Shown here piece by piece: positions 1 to 8,096 of a stretch of 64,000 nucleotides of DNA. The first letter of the stretch is position 1, and each line of letters starts with the position of its first letter. The position numbers were made by a program, and so were the translations under genes. The DNA is from Pseudarthrobacter enclensis (GTDB taxonomy: Bacteria; Actinomycetota; Actinomycetes; Actinomycetales; Micrococcaceae), in NCBI RefSeq assembly GCF_001457025.1, contig NZ_KQ758609.1, positions 32,967-96,966 of the forward strand, given 5' to 3'. The notes beneath the pieces are model-generated. The model had not been told where the DNA came from and searched no databases. It saw only the letters and a list, made by a program, of their open reading frames with translations.

Positions 1-2
1 GC

Positions 3-224
3 GTCACGCGCCTGATCCCGTTGACCGGTCTGACCACCCCCTTCCTGGCCGCCGGCGGTTCATCCCTGTTGGCCAACTGGATCATCGTGGGACTCCTGCT
101 GCTGATCTCGCACACCGCACGCGCCCCCGTGAACACCACGCCGCTGCCGCCCGCCAAGGACCCGGCAAAAGCCCCGAACGCCACTGGCATTGATACTCCT
201 ACCGAGGCGGTGAAGCACCTGTGA
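3..224 (+). CDS. FtsW/RodA/SpoVE-family peptidoglycan polymerase, 3' end only
   Basis: The frame is open from the left edge, so the gene is truncated at its 5' end. The visible part begins VTRLIPLTGLTTPF and continues SAGGSS-like (here AAGGSSLLANW), the conserved loop before the last transmembrane helix of SEDS glycosyltransferases. One hydrophobic helix (WIIVGLLLLIS) and a short polar tail follow. SEDS proteins polymerise lipid II with a partner class B PBP; the pbpA gene follows directly with a 4-base GTGA overlap, so the two are translationally coupled. The RodA/FtsW split cannot be decided from this fragment; in actinobacteria the copy next to pbpA-pknA-pknB is usually called rodA or ftsW. 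Confidence 0.93.
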   Translation, partial: VTRLIPLTGLTTPFLAAGGSSLLANWIIVGLLLLISHTARAPVNTTPLPPAKDPAKAPNATGIDTPTEAVKHL

Positions 225-1681
225 ACCAGGCAATACGGCATTCATGGGTGGCAGCAGTCGCCCTGTTCGCCCTGATTTTTGGCGCCATCAGCTACGTCCA
301 GGTGGTGGGCGCCGACGAGCTCAAGGCCAACCCCTGGAACCAGCGCGCCATCCTGCAGAACTACTGCAGTGACCGCGGTGCCATCATCGTGGGCGGAACA
401 CCTGTGGCAGAGTCCGTGGAGACCGGATCGGAAACCTGCAAGTTCCAGCGCACCTACCCCCAGGGGGAGCTCTACGCGGGCATCACCGGCTACTTCTCGC
501 AGAACTTTGGCGCCACCGGCCTGGAACGGGCCATGGGTGAGGTCCTGACCGGCGATTCGGACCAGCTGTTCCTGGACCGGGTCGGCCAGCTGTTCCTGGG
601 CAACCAGCCCAAGGGCGCCTCCGTGGAACTCACCATCGACCCGGAGATCCAGCAGCTTGCCTACAGCCTGATCCCGGACGGGCAGCGCGGATCCATCGTG
701 GTCACCAACCCCAAGACCGGCGCCATCCTGGCCATGGCTTCCAAACCGTCCTACGATCCCAACACCGTGGCCACGCAGGACCCCACGGCAGAGAGCAACA
801 GCATCAACGAACTGCTGAAGGTTCCCGGGATCAACCTGAACCAAAACGTCAGCGGCCCCACCGGCGAACTGCTGGCCCCGGGTTCGGTGTACAAGCTCGT
901 TGACACCGCAGCCGCCTTGGCGTCCGGGAAGTACAACGCGGACAGCGTACTTCCCAACCCGGCGGAAATGCCCTTCGACGGTATCTCCTACAAGCTGCCC
1001 AACTACGCGGGCGGCAACTGCTACACCAGGGACACCGCGAGTTTCGCGTTCGCCCTGCAGCAGTCCTGCAACACTCCCTTCGCCAGCATCGCGCTGGACC
1101 TGGGCCGTGACGCGATCGCCAACCAGGCCCAGAAGTTCGGCTTCGGCGAGGATGTGGGAGACCAGCTGAAGCTCGGCTACGCCCGCGGCAACGGCTTCCC
1201 GGACGACCTCGACGCTCCCGGCCTGGCCCAGTCGGCCATCGGCCAGAAGGACGTCCGCGCCACGCCGCTGCAGGTGAACATGATGACGTCGGCCATCGCG
1301 AACGACGGCGTGCAGATGCGTCCAAACCTCATCAAGACGCTCCGTTCCCCCGACCTGCGCGTCATCAACGAGCCGCAGCCTGAACAGCTGCGGACCTCCA
1401 CCACTCCGGAGATCAGCAACCAGATCACCGACTGGATGGTCAGCGCGGTCAGCGAAGGTATCGCCAACCGGGCGGCCGTCCCGGGCGTGCAGGTGGCGGG
1501 CAAGACCGGAACGGCGGAGCTGGGCAACGGCACCAACAACTCCTGGTTCACCGGGTTCGCTCCCGCCAACAATCCACAGGTGAGTGTCACGATCGTCATG
1601 GAAGGCGTCGACATCTACACCGGAGCACAGTTGACCAGTCCGAACGCGAAGAAGATTTTTGAGGCGGTGTTGAATAAGTGA
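221..1681 (+). CDS. pbpA: Penicillin-binding protein A, class B transpeptidase
   Basis: This 486-aa protein has one N-terminal membrane anchor (about residues 9-28, VAAVALFALIFGAISYVQVV), a dimerisation/pedestal region, and a transpeptidase domain with all three active-site motifs: SVYK (nucleophile Ser near residue 222), SCN, and KTGTAE (near residue 428). It crosslinks peptidoglycan in the periplasmic space together with the SEDS polymerase encoded just upstream. The GTG start overlaps the upstream stop, and its own stop overlaps the next GTG, so four genes appear to form one operon. Length is typical of actinobacterial PbpA. In mycobacteria PbpA is a phosphorylation target of the neighbouring kinase PknB; the same link here is inference. 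Confidence 0.96.
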   Translation: MNQAIRHSWVAAVALFALIFGAISYVQVVGADELKANPWNQRAILQNYCSDRGAIIVGGTPVAESVETGSETCKFQRTYPQGELYAGITGYFSQNFGATGLERAMGEVLTGDSDQLFLDRVGQLFLGNQPKGASVELTIDPEIQQLAYSLIPDGQRGSIVVTNPKTGAILAMASKPSYDPNTVATQDPTAESNSINELLKVPGINLNQNVSGPTGELLAPGSVYKLVDTAAALASGKYNADSVLPNPAEMPFDGISYKLPNYAGGNCYTRDTASFAFALQQSCNTPFASIALDLGRDAIANQAQKFGFGEDVGDQLKLGYARGNGFPDDLDAPGLAQSAIGQKDVRATPLQVNMMTSAIANDGVQMRPNLIKTLRSPDLRVINEPQPEQLRTSTTPEISNQITDWMVSAVSEGIANRAAVPGVQVAGKTGTAELGNGTNNSWFTGFAPANNPQVSVTIVMEGVDIYTGAQLTSPNAKKIFEAVLNK

Positions 1682-3408
1682 GGCCTACAACCGGAATCAC
1701 CCTCGGCGGCAGATTCCAGCTGACAACGCGTATCGCGATCGGCGGCATGGGTGAAGTCTGGAAAGCGAAGGACCTCGTCCTGGGCCGCATCGTCGCGATC
1801 AAGGTGTTGAAGGAGGAGTACACCGGCGACCCCGGCTTCCTCCAGCGCTTCCGCGCAGAGGCCCGCCACACCGCCCTCCTCAACCACGTGGGGATCGCCA
1901 ACGTCTTCGACTACGGCGAGGAGGAAGGCTCCGCGTACCTGGTCATGGAACTCGTTCCCGGCCAGCCGCTGAGCAGCATCATCGAGCACGAGCACGTCCT
2001 GTCCCCGGACCGGACGCTGTCCATCATCGCCCAGACCGCGCGGGCGCTGTCGGTGGCGCACGCGCAGGGACTCGTGCACCGTGACGTCAAGCCCGGCAAC
2101 CTCCTGATCACGCCTGACGGCCGGGTGAAGGTCACGGACTTCGGCATCGCCCGGCTCGCCGACCAGGTACCCCTGACGCAGACCGGCCAGGTGATGGGCA
2201 CCGCGCAGTACCTGGCACCCGAACAGGCCACCGGCCAGACCGCCACGGGCTCGTCCGACATCTATTCCCTGGGCGTCATTGGCTACGAATGCCTCACCGG
2301 GCACCGGCCGTTCTCCGGGGAATCCCAGATCGCCATCGCCCTGGCGCAGGTCAACGACGCGCCGCCGCCGCTGCCCGAGACCCTGCCTGCCCCGGTCCGC
2401 GCACTCCTAATGTCCATGCTGGCCAAGGACCCGAAAAACCGTCCCGAGAACGCCATCAAGCTTGCGGAGGCTGCCGAGGCGATCCGCAACGGCGACGTCG
2501 GCGCTGCCCGCGCGGCCGTGCCCGGCATGCTGCTCTTCGACTCCCCGGAGACCGGCCCCATCACCGCCCCGGTGGATACCGCAACGGCTCCCACCGGCGT
2601 GATCGGTGCGCAGCGCGACTCCTCGCCGACCGCCACGTCGGCGCTGCCCGTGGTGGGTGCCGCCGCGGCGGGCGCAGCAGCAGGAGCTGCAGCGGCCAAC
2701 GCCGCTGACGGCGACGGAGACAACACCCCGCAGGGCCCGTTGGCCCGGGCCAACGCGCTGGCCGCCGAGCGGGACTGGAGACACGAGGAGACCACGTACG
2801 ACGACGATCCCGCCGATGAGCCGCAGCGCAAGGGCCGCAGCCCCTGGACCTGGCCGTTGATCGCCCTCATCCTGCTGCTCCTGTTCGCCCTGGTGGGTTT
2901 CCTGCTGAACAGCCTGGGCGTCTTCTCGCCGTCCAACAGCCCCGCCGCAACGTCCAGCTCCAGCAGCCCGCGGACCACCAGCGCCACCCCCACCAGGAGC
3001 ACGCCGCCTCCCACACCGACGCCTACGCGGGACACGCCTACGCCGACCCCCACGCCCACCCAGGAAACCGTGAACGTCATTCCGGACGCCTACCTGGGCA
3101 AGGACTACCGCCAGGTCCAGTCCGAACTTTCCAGCCTTGGACTGGCGGTGACGGTGGAGCCGGAGCAGACCGACGAGGCCTCGCCTGGTCAGGTCACAGG
3201 CCTGAACCCCACCGGACCGCTGCCGGTGGGATCGCCGATCACCGTGACCTACGCCGTGGCTCCGCCGCCCACCACAACGGCACCCACGTCGGAGGCGCCC
3301 ACCGCCACGGCCCCCTCCACCGCACAATCCGCACCCTCTCCGCAGTTGCCCCTGCCCGCCTGTACCGCTGGAGAGCAGCCCGGCACTCCGCCCACCTGCG
3401 CTCCGTAA
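1678..3408 (+). CDS. pknA: Transmembrane Ser/Thr protein kinase, PknA type, one PASTA domain
   Basis: The 576-aa protein carries an N-terminal Hanks-type kinase domain: glycine loop GGMGEV (about residue 22), VAIK lysine (K42), catalytic HRDVKPGN (D136), DFGIAR (D154) and an APEQ motif. An Ala/Pro-rich juxtamembrane linker follows, then one transmembrane helix (about 390-416), a long Thr/Pro/Ser-rich stalk, and a single PASTA domain (about 465-530, beginning VIPDAYLGKDY). A Pro/Thr-rich tail ends the protein. It senses cell-wall precursors or fragments outside and phosphorylates growth and division proteins inside. The GTG start overlaps pbpA by 4 bases. Mycobacterial PknA lacks a PASTA domain, so the single repeat is a lineage difference; the name rests on gene order. 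Confidence 0.93.
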   Translation: MRPTTGITLGGRFQLTTRIAIGGMGEVWKAKDLVLGRIVAIKVLKEEYTGDPGFLQRFRAEARHTALLNHVGIANVFDYGEEEGSAYLVMELVPGQPLSSIIEHEHVLSPDRTLSIIAQTARALSVAHAQGLVHRDVKPGNLLITPDGRVKVTDFGIARLADQVPLTQTGQVMGTAQYLAPEQATGQTATGSSDIYSLGVIGYECLTGHRPFSGESQIAIALAQVNDAPPPLPETLPAPVRALLMSMLAKDPKNRPENAIKLAEAAEAIRNGDVGAARAAVPGMLLFDSPETGPITAPVDTATAPTGVIGAQRDSSPTATSALPVVGAAAAGAAAGAAAANAADGDGDNTPQGPLARANALAAERDWRHEETTYDDDPADEPQRKGRSPWTWPLIALILLLLFALVGFLLNSLGVFSPSNSPAATSSSSSPRTTSATPTRSTPPPTPTPTRDTPTPTPTPTQETVNVIPDAYLGKDYRQVQSELSSLGLAVTVEPEQTDEASPGQVTGLNPTGPLPVGSPITVTYAVAPPPTTTAPTSEAPTATAPSTAQSAPSPQLPLPACTAGEQPGTPPTCAP

Positions 3409-3423
3409 ACGCCAGGACTGATC

Positions 3424-5370
3424 GTGAACGAGTCATCACGCGCACCGCTCCACCGGGAAGACAACGTCCCGGTGGACAACCAGCGTGTCCTGGGCAACCG
3501 CTACGAACTGGGCAACCTCATTGGGCGTGGCGGCATGGCGGACGTCTACCGGGGGACGGACACCCGGCTTGGCCGCACGGTGGCCATCAAGATCCTGCGC
3601 CCCGACATGGCACGGGATCCGCAGTTCCAGGCCCGGTTCAAGCGCGAGGCCCAGTCCGTGGCCGCACTGAACCATTCGTCCATCGTGGCCATCTACGACA
3701 CGGGCGAACAGCAGGTCCATGACGGTTCGGAGGACGCGGTCCGGCTGCCGTACATCGTGATGGAGTTCGTTGACGGACGCACGCTGCGCGACCTCATCCG
3801 GGCCAAAGAGGTCAGCATCAGCCAGGCGATCGACTACTGCCTCGGAGTGCTTGCGGCCCTCGAGTACAGCCACCGCGCGGGTATCGTCCACCGGGACATC
3901 AAACCCGCGAACGTCATGTACTGCGAGGGCACCAACACCGTGAAGGTGATGGATTTTGGCATCGCCCGCGCCATGGCTGATTCCTCCGCCACCATGACCC
4001 AGACCCAGGCGGTGGTCGGGACGGCCCAGTATCTCTCGCCCGAACAGGCCCGGGGCGAGACAGTGGACGCGCGCAGCGACCTCTACTCGGCCGCCTGCCT
4101 CCTTTACGAAATGCTGACCTCGCGGCCGCCGTTCATCGGTGACAGCCCGGTTTCCGTTGCGTACCAGCACGTGCGCGAAATCCCGGCGCCGGCCAGCAGC
4201 ATCAACCCGGAAGTTTCGCAGGCGCTGGACACGGTCCTGGCAAAGGCACTGCAGAAGAACCGCGACGACCGCTTCCAGGACGCCGCGGCCTTCCAGCGTG
4301 CGCTCCGCGCGGCCCGTTCCGGCATCGCCGTCCCGGCGGTGCCCGCCTCCGAGGCGCCCACCGACCCCAACGACCATGTACCGGCGCCGGAAGCGCCGCC
4401 CACCGAGGCCTTCGCCGCAGGTGCGGCGTTCGCCGATGACGCCCCCACGGGCCGCCTGGCCGCCACAGGTGCGGCGTTCACGGACGACGACGGCACGCGG
4501 CGCCCGCTGGAAGTGCCCGAAGCTCAGAGCGAGGCGGAGTCCCTTCCCCTCGGCCTCGCGCCGGAACGTGAGCGGCCCACCCGGCAGAAGTCCCGCCGTC
4601 GTGCGTGGATCGCCACCCTGGTGATCTTCACGCTGCTGGTGCTGGCCGGCGGCGGCCTGTGGCTGTATGACGTGGTGAACCGTCCCGCGCCGGCCGCACC
4701 GAAGGTGGAGATTCCGGCGGTGGCTTCCATGACGGAATCGGCGGCCCTGCAGGAGTTGTACAACGCCGAGTTGAAGCCGAAGATCGCGCGGTCGCAGAAC
4801 GATTCCGTTCCCAAGGGCATCGCAATCGGCACGGACCCCACGTCCGGGCAGAAACTTGATCCGGGGTCGGAAGTAGTCCTCAACATTTCCGAGGGCCCCA
4901 GTGCGGTGAAGATCCCAGAAAACATTCCCGGCACCACGGAGGCCGCCGCCCGGGACATCCTGCGCCAGGTTGGCCTGGTGGGGGCACCGTCCACCACCAC
5001 TGCCAACAGCGCCACCGTGCCGGCCGGCATCGTGATCACCACCAGCCCCGCCCCGGGCCAGAGCGTGGGGGTGGGCACCACCGTCGAGCTGGTGGTCTCC
5101 ACCGGCAAGGTGGCGGTGCCGGAGCTGCGCGGCAGCACCCGGGCAGAAGCGGAGGCGGCGCTCAAGGACCTCGGCCTGGTTCCCAACGTCATCGAGGCGG
5201 AGAACGGCCAGGTGGAACCCGGCCGGGTCACCGACCAGAGCGATGCTGTCAACGCCGCGGTGGAGCAGGGCAAAACCATCACCATCGTGGTGGCTAAGGC
5301 CCCGCCGCCCTCTGCCACTCCCACCCCGACTCCCACGTCCACCCGGGGCGGCAGGGACCGGGACGAGTAG
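3424..5370 (+). CDS. pknB: Transmembrane Ser/Thr protein kinase, PknB/Stk1 type, three PASTA domains
   Basis: The kinase domain has the glycine loop GRGGMADVY, VAIK lysine (about K56), HRDIKPAN (about D158), DFGIARAM (about D177) and SPEQARG. A transmembrane helix lies near residues 395-419 (WIATLVIFTLLVLAGGGLWL). The outside part holds three PASTA repeats starting near KVEIPAV, AVKIPEN and KVAVPEL, then a Thr/Pro tail. PknB binds muropeptides or lipid II through its PASTA repeats and controls cell-wall synthesis and division. It is 15 bases downstream of pknA in the same operon. A second possible GTG start at 3472, just before the core sequence DNQRVLGNRYELG, would remove 16 residues; neither start has a clearly better Shine-Dalgarno. 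Confidence 0.95.
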   Translation: MNESSRAPLHREDNVPVDNQRVLGNRYELGNLIGRGGMADVYRGTDTRLGRTVAIKILRPDMARDPQFQARFKREAQSVAALNHSSIVAIYDTGEQQVHDGSEDAVRLPYIVMEFVDGRTLRDLIRAKEVSISQAIDYCLGVLAALEYSHRAGIVHRDIKPANVMYCEGTNTVKVMDFGIARAMADSSATMTQTQAVVGTAQYLSPEQARGETVDARSDLYSAACLLYEMLTSRPPFIGDSPVSVAYQHVREIPAPASSINPEVSQALDTVLAKALQKNRDDRFQDAAAFQRALRAARSGIAVPAVPASEAPTDPNDHVPAPEAPPTEAFAAGAAFADDAPTGRLAATGAAFTDDDGTRRPLEVPEAQSEAESLPLGLAPERERPTRQKSRRRAWIATLVIFTLLVLAGGGLWLYDVVNRPAPAAPKVEIPAVASMTESAALQELYNAELKPKIARSQNDSVPKGIAIGTDPTSGQKLDPGSEVVLNISEGPSAVKIPENIPGTTEAAARDILRQVGLVGAPSTTTANSATVPAGIVITTSPAPGQSVGVGTTVELVVSTGKVAVPELRGSTRAEAEAALKDLGLVPNVIEAENGQVEPGRVTDQSDAVNAAVEQGKTITIVVAKAPPPSATPTPTPTSTRGGRDRDE

Positions 5371-5394
5371 GGGCAATCCGGCGGGAGCGGGGTG

Positions 5395-6036
5395 TCAGTG
5401 CTGGATCAGCGGGCTCAGCTTCGCTGCCCGGGCGGCCGCGCCGGCCATTCCCAGCGACTCAAGCCAGTTGCCCAGCATCTGATAGCCGCCTTCGGTGAGC
5501 ACGGATTCGGGGTGGAACTGGACTCCGCAGAGTGGTGCCGTGCGGTGCTGCAGGCCCATCACCACGCCGTTTGCCGTCTGCGCGGTGACTTCGAGGACGT
5601 CCGGGATGGACTCCCGCACGGCAGCCAGCGAGTGGTAGCGGGTGGCGCTGATGGGGGAGGGAAGTCCGGCAAAGACGCTCGTGCCAATGTGCTCCACTTG
5701 GGAGGTCTTGCCGTGCATGAGTTCGGGAGCGTGCGTCACGGTGCCGCCGAAGGCTTCGGCCAGGGCCTGGTGTCCCAGGCAGACTCCGAACATGGGGACG
5801 CTGTTCTCACCGCACCACTTGATCAGCTCGATGCAGACGCCGGCCTCGGCAGGATTGCCGGGTCCCGGGGAAACCAGCACGCCGTCGCGCGTACCGGCCA
5901 GTTCGATCGCCTCCGCCAGGGTGACGTCGTCATTGCGGACCACTGTGGTCTCGGCGCCGAGCTCCTGGAGGTATCCCACCAGGGTGTAGACAAAGCTGTC
6001 GTAGTTATCCACCACGAGGATCTTGGTTGTGGTCAT
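5395..6036 (-). CDS. pabA: Glutamine amidotransferase, aminodeoxychorismate/anthranilate synthase component II
   Basis: This 213-aa class I amidotransferase begins MTTTKILVVDNYDSF. It has the oxyanion-hole region SPGPGNPAEAG, the nucleophile Cys86 in GVCLGHQAL and the His-Glu pair in VQFHPES. It releases ammonia from glutamine for a chorismate-using partner, in folate (PabA) or tryptophan (TrpG) synthesis; the sequence alone cannot separate the two. The gene sits next to pknB in the origin cluster as trpG/pabA does in mycobacteria. The start at 6036 is preferred over an in-frame upstream ATG because the family N-terminus starts there and its ATG overlaps the stop of the small membrane protein upstream. 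Confidence 0.93.
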   Translation of the reverse strand: MTTTKILVVDNYDSFVYTLVGYLQELGAETTVVRNDDVTLAEAIELAGTRDGVLVSPGPGNPAEAGVCIELIKWCGENSVPMFGVCLGHQALAEAFGGTVTHAPELMHGKTSQVEHIGTSVFAGLPSPISATRYHSLAAVRESIPDVLEVTAQTANGVVMGLQHRTAPLCGVQFHPESVLTEGGYQMLGNWLESLGMAGAAARAAKLSPLIQH

Positions 6037-6203
6037 GGCTGGCTTGCTGCACCAATCGTTGAGTCGGTGAATCGGGTGTATTCGGACATCCACGGGAAAA
6101 GGAACTGGACCATCAATACCAGTGCCACTGCCACCAGCACCACTGATGTGACGATCCGCAGCCAGAGGGGTCCCGGGAGGTGGCGGAAAATCCAGCCGTA
6201 CAT
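6033..6203 (-). CDS. Small membrane protein, 56 aa, function unknown
   Basis: The reading frame gives MYGWIFRHLPGPLWLRIVTS followed by a strongly hydrophobic helix (about residues 17-38, rich in V, L and A), then a short soluble tail ending GAASQP. Its stop overlaps the start of the pabA gene (ATGA), and its ATG lies only 2 bases after the sortase stop, so all three are tightly coupled. The N-terminal GWIFRHLPGPLWLR pattern before a single helix resembles small conserved actinobacterial membrane proteins found beside sortase genes (recalled, not searched). No catalytic motif is visible. It may assist sortase localisation, but that is a guess from position. Confidence 0.85.
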   Translation of the reverse strand: MYGWIFRHLPGPLWLRIVTSVVLVAVALVLMVQFLFPWMSEYTRFTDSTIGAASQP

Positions 6204-6205
6204 GC

Positions 6206-6985
6206 TCAGCCCTTTCCGATCGCGGCGGCCACCTGCGCGGCGATTTCAGCGGGCGGTCCGGCCGAGGCGGGACGCCAGGTGTCCATCAGCGCGTAGGCGA
6301 TGATCCGTTCCTCGGCACCAAACCGCGGATTGCAGCTTGTCATGGTGAGGAACCTTTCCGTGGGGGCCACGCCGGGGAGGGTGGGCACCGCCGCCAGGAC
6401 GTCGGTGCGCGAGGGCATCACAATCTGGTTGTTCCGGAAAACGTAGGTGTAATACCCGTCCTTGGTCTGGACGTAGATCTTGTCGCCCGGCACCAGCGTG
6501 TGGATGTTGTCTAATACCGCGCCGTGCGTCTGCCGGTGGCCGGCGACGGCGAAGTTGCCCACTGCTCCGGGCATGGCGGTGGATTCGTAATGCCCCAGCC
6601 CCAGGGTGTCCAGGACGTCCTGGCTGGTTCCCTGCACGATGGGCCGGGTGTAGTTGGGCCCAAACCGGGGGATGTACATAATGCCTATCGTTCCCGCATG
6701 GCCGGGGGCGGTGCCCACCACCGGGTCGCCGAAGTTTTCGCCCCCGGGAGGCGCCGCCGCGGGTGGGGGCGCAGCCGGGCCCAGGTCCTGGGCGAACTCC
6801 TTGATGACTTCGCTCTGCTTGGCGTCAGACTCCACGTTGGTCCACCACAATTGCCATGCGACGAACAGCAACAGGATGACGCCGGCGGTGATCAGCAGCT
6901 CGCCTGCCACCTGCACCGCCCCGCGCAGGAGGACGACGCCGGCAGACGGCGGGGCGGCGGGCCTCGCCTTCTCCTGCAATACCAC
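6206..6985 (-). CDS. Class E sortase
   Basis: The 259-aa protein has an N-terminal membrane anchor (about residues 23-48), a Pro/Ala-rich linker and a C-terminal sortase beta-barrel. The catalytic triad is visible: His in VAGHRQTHG, Cys218 in MTSCNP and Arg227 in AEERIIAY. Class E sortases of high-GC Gram-positives attach secreted proteins bearing an LAXTG-type signal to peptidoglycan. The gene leads a three-gene minus-strand unit with the 56-aa membrane protein and pabA. The shared upstream region with crgA is divergent and should hold both promoters. No sorting-signal substrate was seen in this window; the secreted protein at the right edge is incomplete. Confidence 0.92.
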   Translation of the reverse strand: MVLQEKARPAAPPSAGVVLLRGAVQVAGELLITAGVILLLFVAWQLWWTNVESDAKQSEVIKEFAQDLGPAAPPPAAAPPGGENFGDPVVGTAPGHAGTIGIMYIPRFGPNYTRPIVQGTSQDVLDTLGLGHYESTAMPGAVGNFAVAGHRQTHGAVLDNIHTLVPGDKIYVQTKDGYYTYVFRNNQIVMPSRTDVLAAVPTLPGVAPTERFLTMTSCNPRFGAEERIIAYALMDTWRPASAGPPAEIAAQVAAAIGKG

Positions 6986-7149
6986 GCGCTCTCCTCGGGG
7001 GCGGTTCCACCGGACACCGGCGGATCGGGACTCCGGCTAGAATTGGCTGCTAGTAAGAATTGACCAAGATCGCGCAGACCGCTGGCAATTTCCTTCCTGC
7101 AGGATATCAAGCCCGGGACGCCGAGTTTGCCAGCCCTCAAGGAGACCCA

Positions 7150-7401
7150 GTGCCCGAGTCCAGGCCCCGCAAGAAGACCGCCAGCACCGTCGAGAAGGCT
7201 GCCCCGGAGGCGTACAAGCCCAACCCTGTGTGGTTCAAGCCGGTAATGTTCGGCCTGATGATCATTGGCCTGTTCTGGATCATCACTTTCTACATCAGTG
7301 AAGGACGCTTCCCGGTACAGGCGTGGGGATCGTGGAACATCGTGGCCGGCTTCGGCATCGCCATCGTGGGCTTCCTGATGACCACGCGCTGGCGCTCCTG
7401 A
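7150..7401 (+). CDS. crgA: Cell division protein CrgA
   Basis: From the GTG at 7150 the product is 83 aa: a basic N-terminus (VPESRPRKKTAS), then two transmembrane helices (VMFGLMIIGLFWIITFYIS and WNIVAGFGIAIVGFLMTTRW) separated by a short outside loop. This is the complete CrgA layout. CrgA stabilises the divisome, interacting with FtsZ, FtsI/PbpA-type proteins and FtsQ in actinobacteria. A good Shine-Dalgarno (AAGGAG, 7139-7144) sits 5 bases before the GTG; the frame extends 30 codons further upstream, but that part has no conserved content. Its place near pbpA and pknB matches mycobacteria and Streptomyces. Confidence 0.92.
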   Translation: MPESRPRKKTASTVEKAAPEAYKPNPVWFKPVMFGLMIIGLFWIITFYISEGRFPVQAWGSWNIVAGFGIAIVGFLMTTRWRS

Positions 7402-7421
7402 CGACCCGTTCCGACACCGCC

Positions 7422-8054
7422 ATGAGCCTCCCCGTAGACGGCCCCGCGCTGCAGGGCAGCGACGTCATTATCGGCGACGACGGCCTGGCCCGTCCCGCCT
7501 GGGCTTCCACGGACCCGCTCATGCGGGACTACTACGACAACGAGTGGGGACTGCCCGTCCGGGACGAGCAAGGCCTTTATGAGCGAATCTGCCTGGAGGG
7601 CTTCCAGGCCGGCCTGTCCTGGGCCACCATCCTCCGCAAGCGCCCTGCTTTCCGAGCCGCCTTTGCCGATTTCAGCCCCGACGCTGTCGCGCAGTACACG
7701 GACGCCGACGTAGAGCGGTTGCTGCAGGACACCGGCATAGTCCGCAACCGCCTCAAGATCGAGGCCACCATTAAAAACGCCCGGGCCACACTGGCTCTGC
7801 GGGACGACGGCGGCCTGGTCGACTTTGTCTGGGGATTCCAGCCCGCCGCCACCCCCGCTCCCGTGGCCCACGCCGACATTCCCACCCAATCGCCCGAGTC
7901 CGTGGCGCTGTCCAAGGCGCTCCGCCGGCGAGGCTTCGCGTTCGTGGGACCCACCACCATGTTTGCCCTGATGGAAGCCATCGGCATGGTGGACACCCAC
8001 CTTGTGCACAGCCACCGCCGCGGCTCATCCGGCGTCTGGCCGAACCCTTCCTGA
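7422..8054 (+). CDS. tag: DNA-3-methyladenine glycosylase I
   Basis: The 210-aa product from ATG 7422 has the Tag family pattern: RPAWASTDPLMRDYYDNEWG near the N-terminus, the core ICLEGFQAGLSWATILRKR, the helix-hairpin segment DTGIVRNRLKIEATIKNA, and FAFVGPTTMFALMEAIGMV with the zinc-binding HLVHSH near the C-terminus. The enzyme removes 3-methyladenine from alkylated DNA, the first step of base-excision repair. It lies 20 bases after crgA and may be cotranscribed. The frame is open further upstream, but that part runs through crgA and is not family-like. Confidence 0.95.
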   Translation: MSLPVDGPALQGSDVIIGDDGLARPAWASTDPLMRDYYDNEWGLPVRDEQGLYERICLEGFQAGLSWATILRKRPAFRAAFADFSPDAVAQYTDADVERLLQDTGIVRNRLKIEATIKNARATLALRDDGGLVDFVWGFQPAATPAPVAHADIPTQSPESVALSKALRRRGFAFVGPTTMFALMEAIGMVDTHLVHSHRRGSSGVWPNPS

Positions 8055-8096
8055 CCCAGGTCCGCACCTGAATCCAGCTCCCGCCTGTGGGGAAAG

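Noticed and set aside
2980..3075. Pro/Thr-rich repeats as a possible CRISPR or tandem repeat locus
   Set aside because: They are codons of the kinase stalk; units are irregular and no spacer pattern exists.
3436..5376. A 646-codon minus-strand frame opposite pknB
   Set aside because: It is the antisense shadow of a high-GC gene; the plus frame has a complete kinase and three PASTA domains.
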